From positions 1 to 6,367 of the forward strand of contig DSDR01000009.1 in NCBI GenBank assembly GCA_011048645.1: DNA of 6,367 nt. The letters run 5' to 3'. This DNA comes from Phycisphaerales bacterium (GTDB taxonomy: Bacteria; Planctomycetota; Phycisphaerae; Sedimentisphaerales; Anaerohalosphaeraceae). Of the stretch, positions 1 through 6,036 are shown piece after piece. The position numbers and the translations under genes are program-made. Position 1 is the first letter of the stretch; every line of letters starts with the position of its first letter. The notes below the pieces were generated by a model. It was given only the letters and a program-made list of their open reading frames with translations. It searched no databases and was not told the DNA's origin.

Positions 1-863
1 GGAAACGCCTCACGCCCCGGCGGACGGCGAAGTAAAAGACTCAGTTCGCGGTAGGCAATCGCGTGCTTGCTCAAATCGTCGTACACACAAAGGGCGTGTG
101 CTTTTTTGTCATACATAAAGTATTCGGCAATCGCCGTGCCCGCATAAGGCGCAATGTACTGCATCGCCGCACTGTCGGCGGCCGGCGCCGCGACCACGAC
201 GGTATGCCCCATCGCGCCGTATTTTTCGAGCGTCGCCACGACCTCGGCGATGGTGGATTCTTTCTGGCCGATTGCCACATAAATACACGCGACATCCCGG
301 TCTTTCTGGTTTATAATGGTATCCAGAGCAATGGCCGTCTTGCCGGTCTTGCGGTCGCCAATAATCAATTCACGCTGCCCCTTGCCGATAGCGACCATAG
401 CGTCGATACTTTTCAGACCGGTTGGCAGCGGCTGGCAAACCGGCTGACGATCGGCAATACCGGGCGCGACTGCATCGATGAACCGCCGCTTTTCAGTGCG
501 AATCGGGCCTTTTCCGTCAATCGGCTCACACAGGGCGTTGACCACGCGCCCCAGCAGTTCCCGGCCGACCGGAACCGACAGGATCTGACCGGTCGAGCGC
601 ACTTGGCCGCCGTCTTTGACTTTTGTGAAATCGCCGTAAATGACCGCGCCGATGGAATCTTCCTCAAGATTGAACGCCTCGCCGACCACCCCGTCTTCAA
701 ACTCGAGCATTTCACCGGCCATGGCCGAATCCAGCCCATAGACGCGGGCGATTCCATCGCCGACTTCCAGCACGGTTCCCACTTGTGCGACGTCGGCTTC
801 GGCTTTGAAGCGAAGCACTTCTTCTTTGATCAGGCTGCTGATTTCGTTGATATCAAATCGCAT
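1..863 (-). CDS. atpA: F1Fo ATP synthase subunit alpha (5' part, truncated by window edge)
   Basis: This is the non-catalytic nucleotide-binding subunit of the cytoplasmic F1 head, which alternates with beta in the alpha3beta3 ring. The reading frame gives 287 residues starting [16 protein letters not shown] and runs off the left edge at PPGREAF, so roughly the last 40% of a normal protein of about 500 residues is missing. The N-terminal beta-barrel domain covers about residues 25-95, including [11 protein letters not shown] (34-44). The P-loop GDRKTGKT is at 169-176 and aligns with E. coli [19 protein letters not shown] (194-204) and the Walker B-like region [11 protein letters not shown] (258-268) are intact. 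The ATG start fits the family N-terminus; the Shine-Dalgarno is weak (AGAG about 4 nt upstream). It lies 17 nt after the atpH stop, as in standard atp operons. It belongs to the F-type family, not to the V/A-type. Identity is certain. Confidence 0.98.
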   Translation of the reverse strand, partial: MRFDINEISSLIKEEVLRFKAEADVAQVGTVLEVGDGIARVYGLDSAMAGEMLEFEDGVVGEAFNLEEDSIGAVIYGDFTKVKDGGQVRSTGQILSVPVGRELLGRVVNALCEPIDGKGPIRTEKRRFIDAVAPGIADRQPVCQPLPTGLKSIDAMVAIGKGQRELIIGDRKTGKTAIALDTIINQKDRDVACIYVAIGQKESTIAEVVATLEKYGAMGHTVVVAAPAADSAAMQYIAPYAGTAIAEYFMYDKKAHALCVYDDLSKHAIAYRELSLLLRRPPGREAF

Positions 864-880
864 AAGAGCTCTGAACAGAC

Positions 881-1468
881 CTATTCATTCAAGTGATTCC
901 GGTTTTGCTTTTTTTCCTTTGAACGGCTGATCACGGCCTTGACCGCCCGATCCAGCAGAGAACGTACCGAGTTATCAATGACCCTATCGCCTTTTCGAAT
1001 GATGATGCCGCCCAGAATATCCGGATCGACCTGTACCGACAACTTGACTTCGGTTCCCACGGCCTCCTTGAGGTCCTGTTTGATTTTCTCAATCTGCCGG
1101 TCGTCGGGAGCGGCGGCCAGCGTGACCTCAAGATGTTGAATATCCTGAGACTGATCCATCAGCGTCAGATAACGATCGTGGATTCCGAACAGGTAATTGA
1201 GTCGATTACGCCGCGCCAGGACGCACAAAAAATCCAGCGTCAACTCGTTAATCCGTCCGCCAAAAACCCGCCTTAGCACGGCGTTTTTTTCCTCTTCTTT
1301 CAACTGCCCGACCGTCAGCAGCGTTAAAAACTCCGGTTCGGCCTCAAAGACTTTGGCGACCGCTTCCAGATCGTCCAGAACCGGTCCAACCCGTCCGGCG
1401 TCCTGGGCCAACTCAAACAGCACGTCGCTGTAAATTTCGTGAATGATATGCCGTGCCGTATGTTTCAT
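881..1468 (-). CDS. atpH: F1Fo ATP synthase subunit delta (OSCP-type)
   Basis: The delta subunit caps the F1 head and ties it to the b-subunit stator stalk. The protein has 195 residues, slightly longer than the usual 175-185. The N-terminal helical bundle that binds alpha spans about residues 5-110, with the typical YSDVLFELA (13-21) near the start and a [14 protein letters not shown] segment (80-93). The C-terminal OSCP/delta signature is clear at 147-173: [27 protein letters not shown], quoted here as key residues VDP, LGGIIIR, GD, ID and SVRSLL. A basic tail ([12 protein letters not shown]) follows. It sits between atpF (18-nt gap) and atpA (17-nt gap), the expected position. The start codon follows a weak G-rich Shine-Dalgarno (GTGGGG). 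Identity rests on both the signature and the context. Confidence 0.96.
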   Translation of the reverse strand: MKHTARHIIHEIYSDVLFELAQDAGRVGPVLDDLEAVAKVFEAEPEFLTLLTVGQLKEEEKNAVLRRVFGGRINELTLDFLCVLARRNRLNYLFGIHDRYLTLMDQSQDIQHLEVTLAAAPDDRQIEKIKQDLKEAVGTEVKLSVQVDPDILGGIIIRKGDRVIDNSVRSLLDRAVKAVISRSKEKKQNRNHLNE

Positions 1469-1486
1469 AGACGCCCCACTTGCCGA

Positions 1487-2089
1487 TCAGGAGTGATGAT
1501 GCATTTCCGTTTCAACCGTCAGCGAACGCAAATGGGCAATCGCCTGGTCAATCAGTTTTTGATTGTCTTGTTCGTTGAGGCTTTTGCCGAAGACCTCTCT
1601 GCCGAGCTGACGGACAATTTCGCCGGCCTGCTGCCAGAGCGCTTCTTCGGCGTCCTGCCGGTCGCGCTGCAGTTCGGCCTCGGCGCGACGCATCATCTGC
1701 TCGATTTCACGCTGTTTGGCCTGTTGGACTTCCATCGCTTGTTTTTCGGCTTCTTTAACCCGGACGCTGATGATTTCGCGTCCCTGCCTGTCGGCATCCG
1801 ACAGCTTGGCGTGGTATTCCGACAGAACTTTCTGGGCCTCAGTGCGCATTTTTTCGGCGTCGGCTATTTCCCGCTCAATGTGTTCCTGTCGCAAATTGAG
1901 GCTGACCAGAATCGGCTTCCAGGCGAAACGCCACAGCACCAGCAACAGCACCATAAACCAGATCAGCGTCCAGATGGACTCACCGATGTATCCCTCAAAA
2001 ACACTGGGGGACGATTCGGCCTCTGTCTGCGCCGAGACCGACGCCGAGAGCAGCAGCCCTGACAGGATAACGTATAGGCCAACCCGCAT
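1487..2089 (-). CDS. atpF: F1Fo ATP synthase subunit b, with signal-peptide-like leader
   Basis: Subunit b forms the peripheral stalk linking the a subunit in the membrane to delta and F1. The open frame begins at 2095 (MVMRVG, 202 residues). I chose the second ATG at 2089 (200 residues) because AAGGA at 2097-2101 lies 7 nt from it but only 1 nt from the first ATG. Numbered from the first Met, residues 1-22 look like a cleavable signal peptide (basic start, hydrophobic ILSGLLL core, SVSA before Gln23). A short polar stretch follows, then one membrane helix at about 39-58 ending in the family-typical RFAWKPIL. The remainder (about 65-168) is a highly charged Lys/Arg/Glu-rich helix expected to form a coiled coil. 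The C-terminus ends with a His cluster (MHHHS). A leader on subunit b is known in some bacteria; cleavage here is inferred. Confidence 0.95.
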   Translation of the reverse strand: MRVGLYVILSGLLLSASVSAQTEAESSPSVFEGYIGESIWTLIWFMVLLLVLWRFAWKPILVSLNLRQEHIEREIADAEKMRTEAQKVLSEYHAKLSDADRQGREIISVRVKEAEKQAMEVQQAKQREIEQMMRRAEAELQRDRQDAEEALWQQAGEIVRQLGREVFGKSLNEQDNQKLIDQAIAHLRSLTVETEMHHHS

Positions 2090-2096
2090 AACCATA

Positions 2097-2101
2097 TCCT
2101 T
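2097..2101 (-). promoter_or_regulatory. Shine-Dalgarno AAGGA deciding the atpF start
   Basis: AAGGA on the minus strand is 7 nt upstream of the ATG at 2089, which is ideal spacing. It is only 1 nt upstream of the ATG at 2095, which is too close. This favours initiation at 2089 (MRVGLYVIL...). Confidence 0.7.
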
Positions 2102-2117
2102 GCGTTGCTGATAACTG

Positions 2118-2432
2118 TTAACGGAAAACCGCCATCAGGCAAATGATCAGAGCAAACAGCGTCACGCCTTCGATCAGGGCCGCCGCGATGATCATGGTGG
2201 TAAAGATACGGTTGCCTGCCTCCGGCTGACGGGCAATGGCCTCGGTGGCGCTGCTGGCCAAGTGACCAATGCCGCGAGCGGCGCCGATCACAATCAGACC
2301 GGCGCCGATCACACCGCCCAATACGCCGATGCCTGTAACGACCGATTCGGCCATAGAGCCGCCGGTTGCCGCGACGGGTTCAACCGTCTCGGCCGCCAGC
2401 GCCATCGGAACCATCCAAACCAATTCCAACAT
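2118..2432 (-). CDS. atpE: F1Fo ATP synthase subunit c (proton type), with N-terminal leader
   Basis: Subunit c forms the membrane rotor ring that carries protons. The protein has 104 residues against the usual 75-90; the excess is an N-terminal extension. Residues 1-14 (MLELVWMVPMALAA) look like a short signal peptide, followed by an Ala/Glu-rich linker to about 28. TM1 spans about 30-57 with Gly50-x-Ala52-x-Gly54-x-Gly56, matching E. coli Gly23-x-Ala25-x-Gly27-x-Gly29. The polar loop ARQPEA is at 67-72, with the conserved Arg68-Gln69-Pro70 that contacts gamma/epsilon. TM2 spans about 77-101 and carries the ion-binding Glu88 (ALIEGVTLF), equivalent to E. coli Asp61. The position of Na+-ligand Gln32 in Ilyobacter is Ile55, and the residues after Glu88 are Gly-Val instead of Ser-Thr, so H+ coupling is expected. 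Translation has a full GGAGG ribosome site. Confidence 0.97.
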   Translation of the reverse strand: MLELVWMVPMALAAETVEPVAATGGSMAESVVTGIGVLGGVIGAGLIVIGAARGIGHLASSATEAIARQPEAGNRIFTTMIIAAALIEGVTLFALIICLMAVFR

Positions 2433-2544
2433 CGTGTTGTAACCTCCAGATAAAATGTCAATACCGTCAACTGTGTTTTCGTCTTCTGTATTTCAAAATC
2501 TCAACTTCGTTTTATATCACGCTTTAAAGTCAGGTTTTTTTCTT
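2433..2544 (-). other. 112-nt AT-rich atpB-atpE intergenic leader
   Basis: This is the longest gap within the atp cluster; the other genes overlap or are separated by 17-34 nt. It is clearly AT-rich and ends in the GGAGG site of atpE. I see no convincing sigma70 promoter pair: TTGACG and TTGACA occur close together just upstream of the ribosome site, but neither has a well-spaced -10. I also see no strong hairpin. By analogy with the E. coli atpB-atpE region, which carries a translational enhancer for subunit c, this may serve to raise atpE expression; that is inference. Confidence 0.5.
2443..2447 (-). promoter_or_regulatory. Strong Shine-Dalgarno GGAGG for atpE
   Basis: GGAGG lies 10 nt upstream of the atpE ATG. 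It is the most complete ribosome-binding site among the atp genes in this window. That suits the gene whose product is needed in the highest copy number per enzyme. The spacing is slightly long. Confidence 0.75.
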
Positions 2545-3351
2545 TTAATGATCGTCGCTGATGGCAAATCCGATAAAGATAGTCGTCAAAAACGTAAAGA
2601 TATACGCCTGCAAAAACGCCACAAAAATCTCCAGCAGGCTCATCAATGTCGTTGCCACGATCGACGCACCGGCGACCATAAATGTCTTGAACATCACGAT
2701 AAAACCCAGCAGCACACCCAGCAGGATGTGCCCGGCCAGGATATTGGCAAATAAACGAATCGCCAGCGAAAAAAGCCGTACAAAGGAACTGAGCAGCTCC
2801 ATGATAAACATAAAGGGCATCAGCGGCCACGGTACTTTCGGCGATAACGTCGCCAGATAGCGGCCCAGTCCTTTTTTTCGAATGCCGGCCAGGTGAAACA
2901 GCATAAACGCAAAGGCGGCCAAAGCGCCCGTTATCCAGATATTGCTTGTCGGCGCACCGACGATGTTATTGTGCTCTATGTGTGTTGCCAGCCAGACAAA
3001 CTTATCCAATGGCACCAGACCCATCAGGTTCAGGCCGAGAATAAAGAAAAACAATGACCATAATACCCCGATATAGCGGTCGGTATAATCTTTCAAAAAG
3101 GGACGGGCCACATCCTCCCGCAAAAAAACACAAATGGTTTCAATCAGACTGTGAAATCCACGAGGAATACGAACATCACGGCGAATGGACAGCGGAATCA
3201 GAAGCATCAAAAGCAGTGCCGTCAGGGTCACAATCAGCATATGATTGGTAAAGGGAACCTGTATCAAACCCAGTCGCAGGACAAAGAGCGTCTTGCTGGA
3301 CACTTCCTGCAGCGGATTAAAACTGCTCAACAATATCCCATATATTCCCAT
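2545..3351 (-). CDS. atpB: F1Fo ATP synthase subunit a
   Basis: Subunit a is the stator channel that passes protons to and from the c-ring. The 268-residue protein is strongly hydrophobic, with membrane segments at about 37-54, 94-114, 138-156, 175-195, 203-225 and 230-262. The essential arginine is Arg199 in LAIRLFANILAGH, equivalent to E. coli Arg210. Nine residues later is His208, where E. coli has Glu219; Glu241 occupies the E. coli His245 position; Gln248 matches Gln252. This His/Glu swap is common in mitochondria and many bacteria and keeps the channel functional. The C-terminus (FAISDDH) resembles E. coli SMASEEH. The ATG start is supported by AAAGGG 7 nt upstream and lies inside the end of atpI (35-nt overlap), which suggests translational coupling. 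Confidence 0.97.
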   Translation of the reverse strand: MGIYGILLSSFNPLQEVSSKTLFVLRLGLIQVPFTNHMLIVTLTALLLMLLIPLSIRRDVRIPRGFHSLIETICVFLREDVARPFLKDYTDRYIGVLWSLFFFILGLNLMGLVPLDKFVWLATHIEHNNIVGAPTSNIWITGALAAFAFMLFHLAGIRKKGLGRYLATLSPKVPWPLMPFMFIMELLSSFVRLFSLAIRLFANILAGHILLGVLLGFIVMFKTFMVAGASIVATTLMSLLEIFVAFLQAYIFTFLTTIFIGFAISDDH

Positions 3352-3832
3352 TTAGAGACCCTTTCTTCCCCGACGTTTCGCTGTGCCGAATCATCCACGT
3401 CGCCAGCCAGATATCGCCGACAAGAAAGAAAAAGTAATATAACTTCAGAAACAAGACAAATGAAATCCTGTTAATGTCAATAAAAAAAATGATTATAATC
3501 ACCCCTAAACTGATAATCAACAGGCGAATTAAAAAACCCAAAAAAAATCCCAGCAGGATGCGCCACGGGTGATGCCTCCAGCATTTGGCAATCGGACAGA
3601 CGCTTAACGTCCCGGCTGTCAACGCGATGAGCATCGCTGCAAAACACGCCTGTGAAACGCTTTGTCCGCCAATGTGGCTAACCCGATAGACGAACATAGA
3701 CGCCAAATACAGCCCGGCCAGACCAGCGGTAACCCGTCCCCACGGAAAGAGCATAAAAAAAGGGGGTCGCCGGAATCTGTCGTTTGAATCATTTCGAATT
3801 TTCCCGCCGTTCGGCGTCTTCATCGTCAGCAT
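3317..3832 (-). CDS. atpI: ATP synthase accessory membrane protein, AtpI-like
   Basis: AtpI-family proteins are small membrane proteins encoded ahead of the Fo genes and linked to c-ring assembly or, with AtpZ, to divalent-cation supply in Bacillus. This frame gives 171 residues with four likely membrane helices: about 33-50, 60-80, 90-118 (LLGFFLGFLIRLLIISLGV) and 124-147. The assignment rests on size, topology and position between atpZ and atpB, because sequence conservation in this family is low. The start is uncertain. ATG 3832 has AGGA 8 nt upstream (3841-3844) but would overlap atpZ by 44 nt. ATG 3823 is also possible. ATG 3754 gives a 145-residue protein starting right at the first helix but has no ribosome site. 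Several homopolymer runs (T7, T8, T6 on the coding strand) make the gene prone to slippage or assembly error. It is more AT-rich than its neighbours, mostly through Phe/Ile codons. Confidence 0.78.
   Translation of the reverse strand: MLTMKTPNGGKIRNDSNDRFRRPPFFMLFPWGRVTAGLAGLYLASMFVYRVSHIGGQSVSQACFAAMLIALTAGTLSVCPIAKCWRHHPWRILLGFFLGFLIRLLIISLGVIIIIFFIDINRISFVLFLKLYYFFFLVGDIWLATWMIRHSETSGKKGSLNGNIWDIVEQF
3734..3792 (-). other. ATGA overlap plus T TTT TTA heptamer and small hairpin (possible -1 frameshift site)
   Basis: The atpZ stop forms ATGA with an ATG at 3792. That ATG opens a 57-codon frame (stop TGA 3619-3621) that is not the atpI frame. Within it, the heptamer T TTT TTA occupies 3760-3754 in the exact X XXY YYZ phase of a -1 slippery site, and a -1 shift would enter the atpI frame at ATG 3754. 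Eight nt downstream is a GC-rich 4-bp hairpin with a GGGG loop (CCGT 3745-3742, ACGG 3737-3734). All of this is seen directly. A functional frameshift is only inferred, and ordinary initiation at 3832 is a strong alternative. Confidence 0.3.
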
Positions 3833-4070
3833 TCATCTCGTCCTGCGTGATTCTGGCGCGCCGGATGATGATATAAAGCATAATGGCAAAACCGACAAAA
3901 AAACCAATCAGCATCCACCCCGGAGCGGTTCCTTCCCATCGATCCAGACCATAGCCAATCAAACAGAACAGCCCGATAACCAGACAAAACTCAATGCCCA
4001 CTCCCATCCAGCGAAAGGCGCCGCGATAGTACGCATTATCAGCAAATCGCTTTTTTTTGCTCACGGACAT
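3789..4070 (-). CDS. atpZ: ATP synthase accessory protein AtpZ (AtpZ/AtpI family)
   Basis: This small membrane protein is encoded at the head of many bacterial atp operons. In Bacillus AtpZ works with AtpI and is implicated in Mg2+/Ca2+ handling for the enzyme; its role here is inferred. The protein has 93 residues: a basic N-terminus (MSVSKKKRF), TM1 at about 23-41, the family-typical GYGLDRWEGTAPGW motif (39-52), TM2 at about 51-70, a positive IIRRAR boundary (68-73), and an acidic/charged tail (DEMNADDEDAERRENSK). Length and the two-helix hairpin match the family. It starts 34 nt after the repeat-protein gene with only a weak ribosome site (GGA 10 nt upstream). Its TGA stop overlaps an ATG (ATGA at 3789-3792) and lies inside the atpI reading frame. 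Confidence 0.88.
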   Translation of the reverse strand: MSVSKKKRFADNAYYRGAFRWMGVGIEFCLVIGLFCLIGYGLDRWEGTAPGWMLIGFFVGFAIMLYIIIRRARITQDEMNADDEDAERRENSK

Positions 4071-4104
4071 CGACCGTCTTTCCGCGGCTTTGATTTTAAA
4101 TTGA

Positions 4105-5874
4105 CTATGATCGCGCCTGATCGAGAATCAGGGTTTTGGCCCGTTCGCTGGGCAGATTCAGCGCCCCGAAGGCGCCGGCGGCCCCGGCTCGCAACTGCGG
4201 ATCCGTTTCCGTTGAACTGATCAGCTCATACAGGACGTCGATATGTTTGCTCAACAGCAGATTGGCGTTCAATTTGGCCGACAGCGCCAACGATGAAAAC
4301 GCCGACAGCCGCACGTCTTTGATGTTTTGCGTGTTTAATGCCATATCGGCAAGCGCTCGCTGCGCCTCGGGACTGGACAAATACGCCAGCACCTGTCCGG
4401 CGGCCGTCTGCATCGACGGTTCTTCCCGATGGGTGATGGTAATCAATGCCGATTGGGCCAGCGATAAATCGACGATTTGATTGCGCGACAAGGCCAGCTT
4501 ATACATCGCCTCCACGGAACGCTCGGCATACTCGCGTGCCAATTCCTCGCCGAGTTCATCTGCGCCTTGCTCGAGCAGTGCCGCGGCCAGATGCTCAACG
4601 ATCAACTCGCTGCCCACAAATGAAGACACCGGCCCGGCCTCGGCAAATGCAATGGCGGCGCTGTACCGTACCTTGCGATCTTCAAAACTCAGCGCCTCGG
4701 CCAGCGGCTGCGACGTACCGACGCGATACAACAACGATTTTTCGCCCGCATTGATCGCCAGCGCCTCGACCACGCCCAAGGCGACATACGCCTCGTTGTT
4801 CTTCAGCGCCCGTTCCAGCGCCTGGTGCAGATATTCCGGTCCGGCCGTGACGGCATAGGTATGAGCATCGGCATGTCCGGGCCCGAAGTGTTCCGGCATC
4901 GGGATATTCGCCGATTCGGCCCGGAAAAACGCGGCAATCCACAAGCCGATGGCCTTGCCCATTCCGGCATCGGCCTTCAATGTCCATTCGCAGCAACGCA
5001 TCGCCATCAACTCATTGAAATAGGCTTTGCTGACTTCTTCGCGAATCAGGGCCTGTCGATCCGCATCCCAAAACCAGATATTGGCAAAATCGTATTCGGC
5101 CGGCGGCGCCAGCACATCGTGGCGGTTATAGTAGGCCTCCCCTAAACGAAAAAACAGTTCCGCAGCCGGAATCTTCATCGCAGCGCTGTCAATTTGCTCG
5201 ATTGCGCTGGTCGCCAGCGCTCGACAGGATTCGGAAACATCCTGCTCGACAATCAATTTCAGATACGGTAACGGCTCCATTGTGCCGATCTTGCCCAAGG
5301 CACGGATGACCTCGGCCCTGACCGCGACATTGTCCATTTGAAGGGCGGCCGTCAGCGGACGAATCGCCGAGCGCCCGATTTTCGGCAGCGCATCGGTAAT
5401 AAACGCAAATTCGTTCTTTCGCGATTCATCGGCCATAGCCGAGAGCATAAACGGGATCGCATATTCGCCGGCGTTGCGCAGTCGTTCTTCGGCTGCGATG
5501 CGTCCTCGGATCGTGGTACTCAGACGTCGAATTTCCTGATTGATGATTCTCGGATCGGTACGACGAATATACCGCCCCCGCTCAATGAGATCAAGGATCT
5601 GTCCGCTGACGTCACGCAGAACGTCACTGTCGGCATGCATTTTCAGCAACAGCCGATAGCCTTGCTCATTCGTCTCGGCCAAATCCAGCAGCGCCGTCGG
5701 CTCCGGATCCTGAGCCACAATGCGCTGGCCATACCCGTTGGCCAGTTCGAAGCGTCCGATGGCGGTATAATGCAGAAAAGACCCCCAGTCCTCTTCCAGA
5801 CTTTGGGCAAAAACCTGTCCCGCCGCCGACAAAACCAATAGCCCCACCCACGTCAAAACTCTTTTATTCCGCAT
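4105..5874 (-). CDS. Secreted HEAT/TPR-like repeat protein, function unknown
   Basis: I do not know a function for this gene. The open frame starts at 5901 (598 residues). I chose ATG 5874 (589 residues) because it begins a clean signal peptide (MRNKRVLTWVGLLVLSAAGQ, cleavage near VFA-Q) and has GGAG 7 nt upstream. Numbered on the longer frame: a helical N-terminal part (35-145, starting DWGSFLHYTAIGRFELA); HEAT-like repeats at about 146-237 with the DNVAVRAEVIRALGKIG pattern; a Trp/Tyr/Phe-rich TPR-like section at about 247-330 (LFFRLGEAYY, ANIWFWDADRQ, AMRCCEWTLKAD, AIGLWIAAFFR); then more HEAT-like helices at 355-595 (DRKVRYSAAIAFAEAG, DVRLSAFSSLALSA, PQLRAGAAGAFGALN). No catalytic motif is seen, so it is probably a protein-binding scaffold in the periplasm or outside the cell. 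It resembles conserved planctomycete repeat proteins from memory. It is 34 nt upstream of atpZ with no visible terminator, so it may be cotranscribed with the ATP synthase. Confidence 0.85.
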   Translation of the reverse strand: MRNKRVLTWVGLLVLSAAGQVFAQSLEEDWGSFLHYTAIGRFELANGYGQRIVAQDPEPTALLDLAETNEQGYRLLLKMHADSDVLRDVSGQILDLIERGRYIRRTDPRIINQEIRRLSTTIRGRIAAEERLRNAGEYAIPFMLSAMADESRKNEFAFITDALPKIGRSAIRPLTAALQMDNVAVRAEVIRALGKIGTMEPLPYLKLIVEQDVSESCRALATSAIEQIDSAAMKIPAAELFFRLGEAYYNRHDVLAPPAEYDFANIWFWDADRQALIREEVSKAYFNELMAMRCCEWTLKADAGMGKAIGLWIAAFFRAESANIPMPEHFGPGHADAHTYAVTAGPEYLHQALERALKNNEAYVALGVVEALAINAGEKSLLYRVGTSQPLAEALSFEDRKVRYSAAIAFAEAGPVSSFVGSELIVEHLAAALLEQGADELGEELAREYAERSVEAMYKLALSRNQIVDLSLAQSALITITHREEPSMQTAAGQVLAYLSSPEAQRALADMALNTQNIKDVRLSAFSSLALSAKLNANLLLSKHIDVLYELISSTETDPQLRAGAAGAFGALNLPSERAKTLILDQARS

Positions 5875-5879
5875 CGGCA

Positions 5880-5885
5880 CTCTCC
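5880..5885 (-). promoter_or_regulatory. Shine-Dalgarno GGAGAG deciding the repeat-protein start
   Basis: GGAGAG is 5 nt from the ATG at 5874 (7 nt counted from GGAG). The upstream in-frame ATG at 5901 is preceded only by a run of six G. Starting at 5874 also places the basic residues directly at the beginning of the signal peptide. Confidence 0.65.
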
Positions 5886-5960
5886 AAAACAATAAGTCCA
5901 TATGTCCCCCCGGTATTCATAACTTATCTATAATTCAGCACTTAAAAAACCAACCGCCCA

Positions 5961-5969
5961 TTATCCACA
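5961..5969 (+). promoter_or_regulatory. Perfect DnaA box TTATCCACA
   Basis: TTATCCACA matches the E. coli R1-type DnaA box exactly. It lies about 12-20 nt downstream of the -10 element, near positions +6 to +14 of the predicted transcript. There is no second good box; TTATCTATA at 5924-5932 has two mismatches. There is no clear AT-rich unwinding region with box clusters, so it does not look like an origin. DnaA-dependent regulation of the promoter is possible; a chance match cannot be excluded. Confidence 0.4.
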
Positions 5970-5981
5970 AAAGATTTTCCT

Positions 5982-6009
5982 ATTATAAGCCCAATGAATC
6001 CGCTGTCAA
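5982..6009 (-). promoter_or_regulatory. Consensus sigma70-type promoter for the repeat-protein gene (and possibly atp)
   Basis: A perfect -35 TTGACA (6004-6009) and a perfect -10 TATAAT (5982-5987) are separated by 16 nt. Transcription should start near 5975, giving a leader of about 100 nt before ATG 5874. This is the strongest promoter-like sequence I found in the window. It lies between carA and the repeat-protein gene in the right orientation. Because no terminator or strong promoter is visible before atpZ, it may also feed the ATP synthase genes. Confidence 0.8.
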
Positions 6010-6036
6010 ACAAAAACAAGCCGCCGAAAGCAGAGA

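Larger units (their letters stand above)
5902..6036 (-). other. carA to repeat-protein intergenic region
   Basis: Beyond the promoter and DnaA box, this AT-rich stretch holds no gene that I can support. After the carA stop there is a T-rich run (TTGTTTTTGTTTG) but no convincing GC stem before it, so I cannot call an intrinsic terminator. The T-run overlaps the -35 element. The leader downstream of the promoter contains a T6 run and a G6 run but no clear riboswitch fold. Confidence 0.6.

Noticed and set aside
63..896. A 277-codon open frame on the plus strand
   Set aside because: It is antisense to atpA, whose protein is unmistakable on the minus strand. The plus-strand translation resembles no family that I know, and such mirror frames are common opposite conserved GC-rich codons.
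1439..2062. A 207-codon plus-strand open frame
   Set aside because: It is antisense to atpF and the start of atpH. Its His/Gln/Phe-rich translation is what the reverse of a Glu/Lys/Arg-rich coiled coil produces.
1..4070. N-ATPase (alternative Na+-translocating F-type) operon
   Set aside because: N-ATPase operons begin with beta and epsilon and lack delta. Here the order is Z-I-B-E-F-H-A with delta present, and the c subunit lacks Na+ ligands.
4682..4996. A 104-codon minus-strand frame within the repeat-protein gene
   Set aside because: It is an out-of-frame shadow of the long secreted repeat protein, Gly/Arg-rich and without a recognisable domain.
5925..5960. Second promoter (TTGGTT...TATAGA) in the leader of the repeat-protein gene
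   Set aside because: The -35 is poor and the spacer is about 15 nt. The consensus promoter just upstream explains expression better.
5921..5969. Replication origin suggested by the DnaA box
   Set aside because: There is only one good box, a second candidate has two mismatches, and there is no dnaA, dnaN or gidA/B neighbour in the window.
5902..6036. Intrinsic terminator after carA
   Set aside because: A T-rich run is present, but the sequence before it cannot form a GC stem of more than 2-3 pairs as far as I can see.
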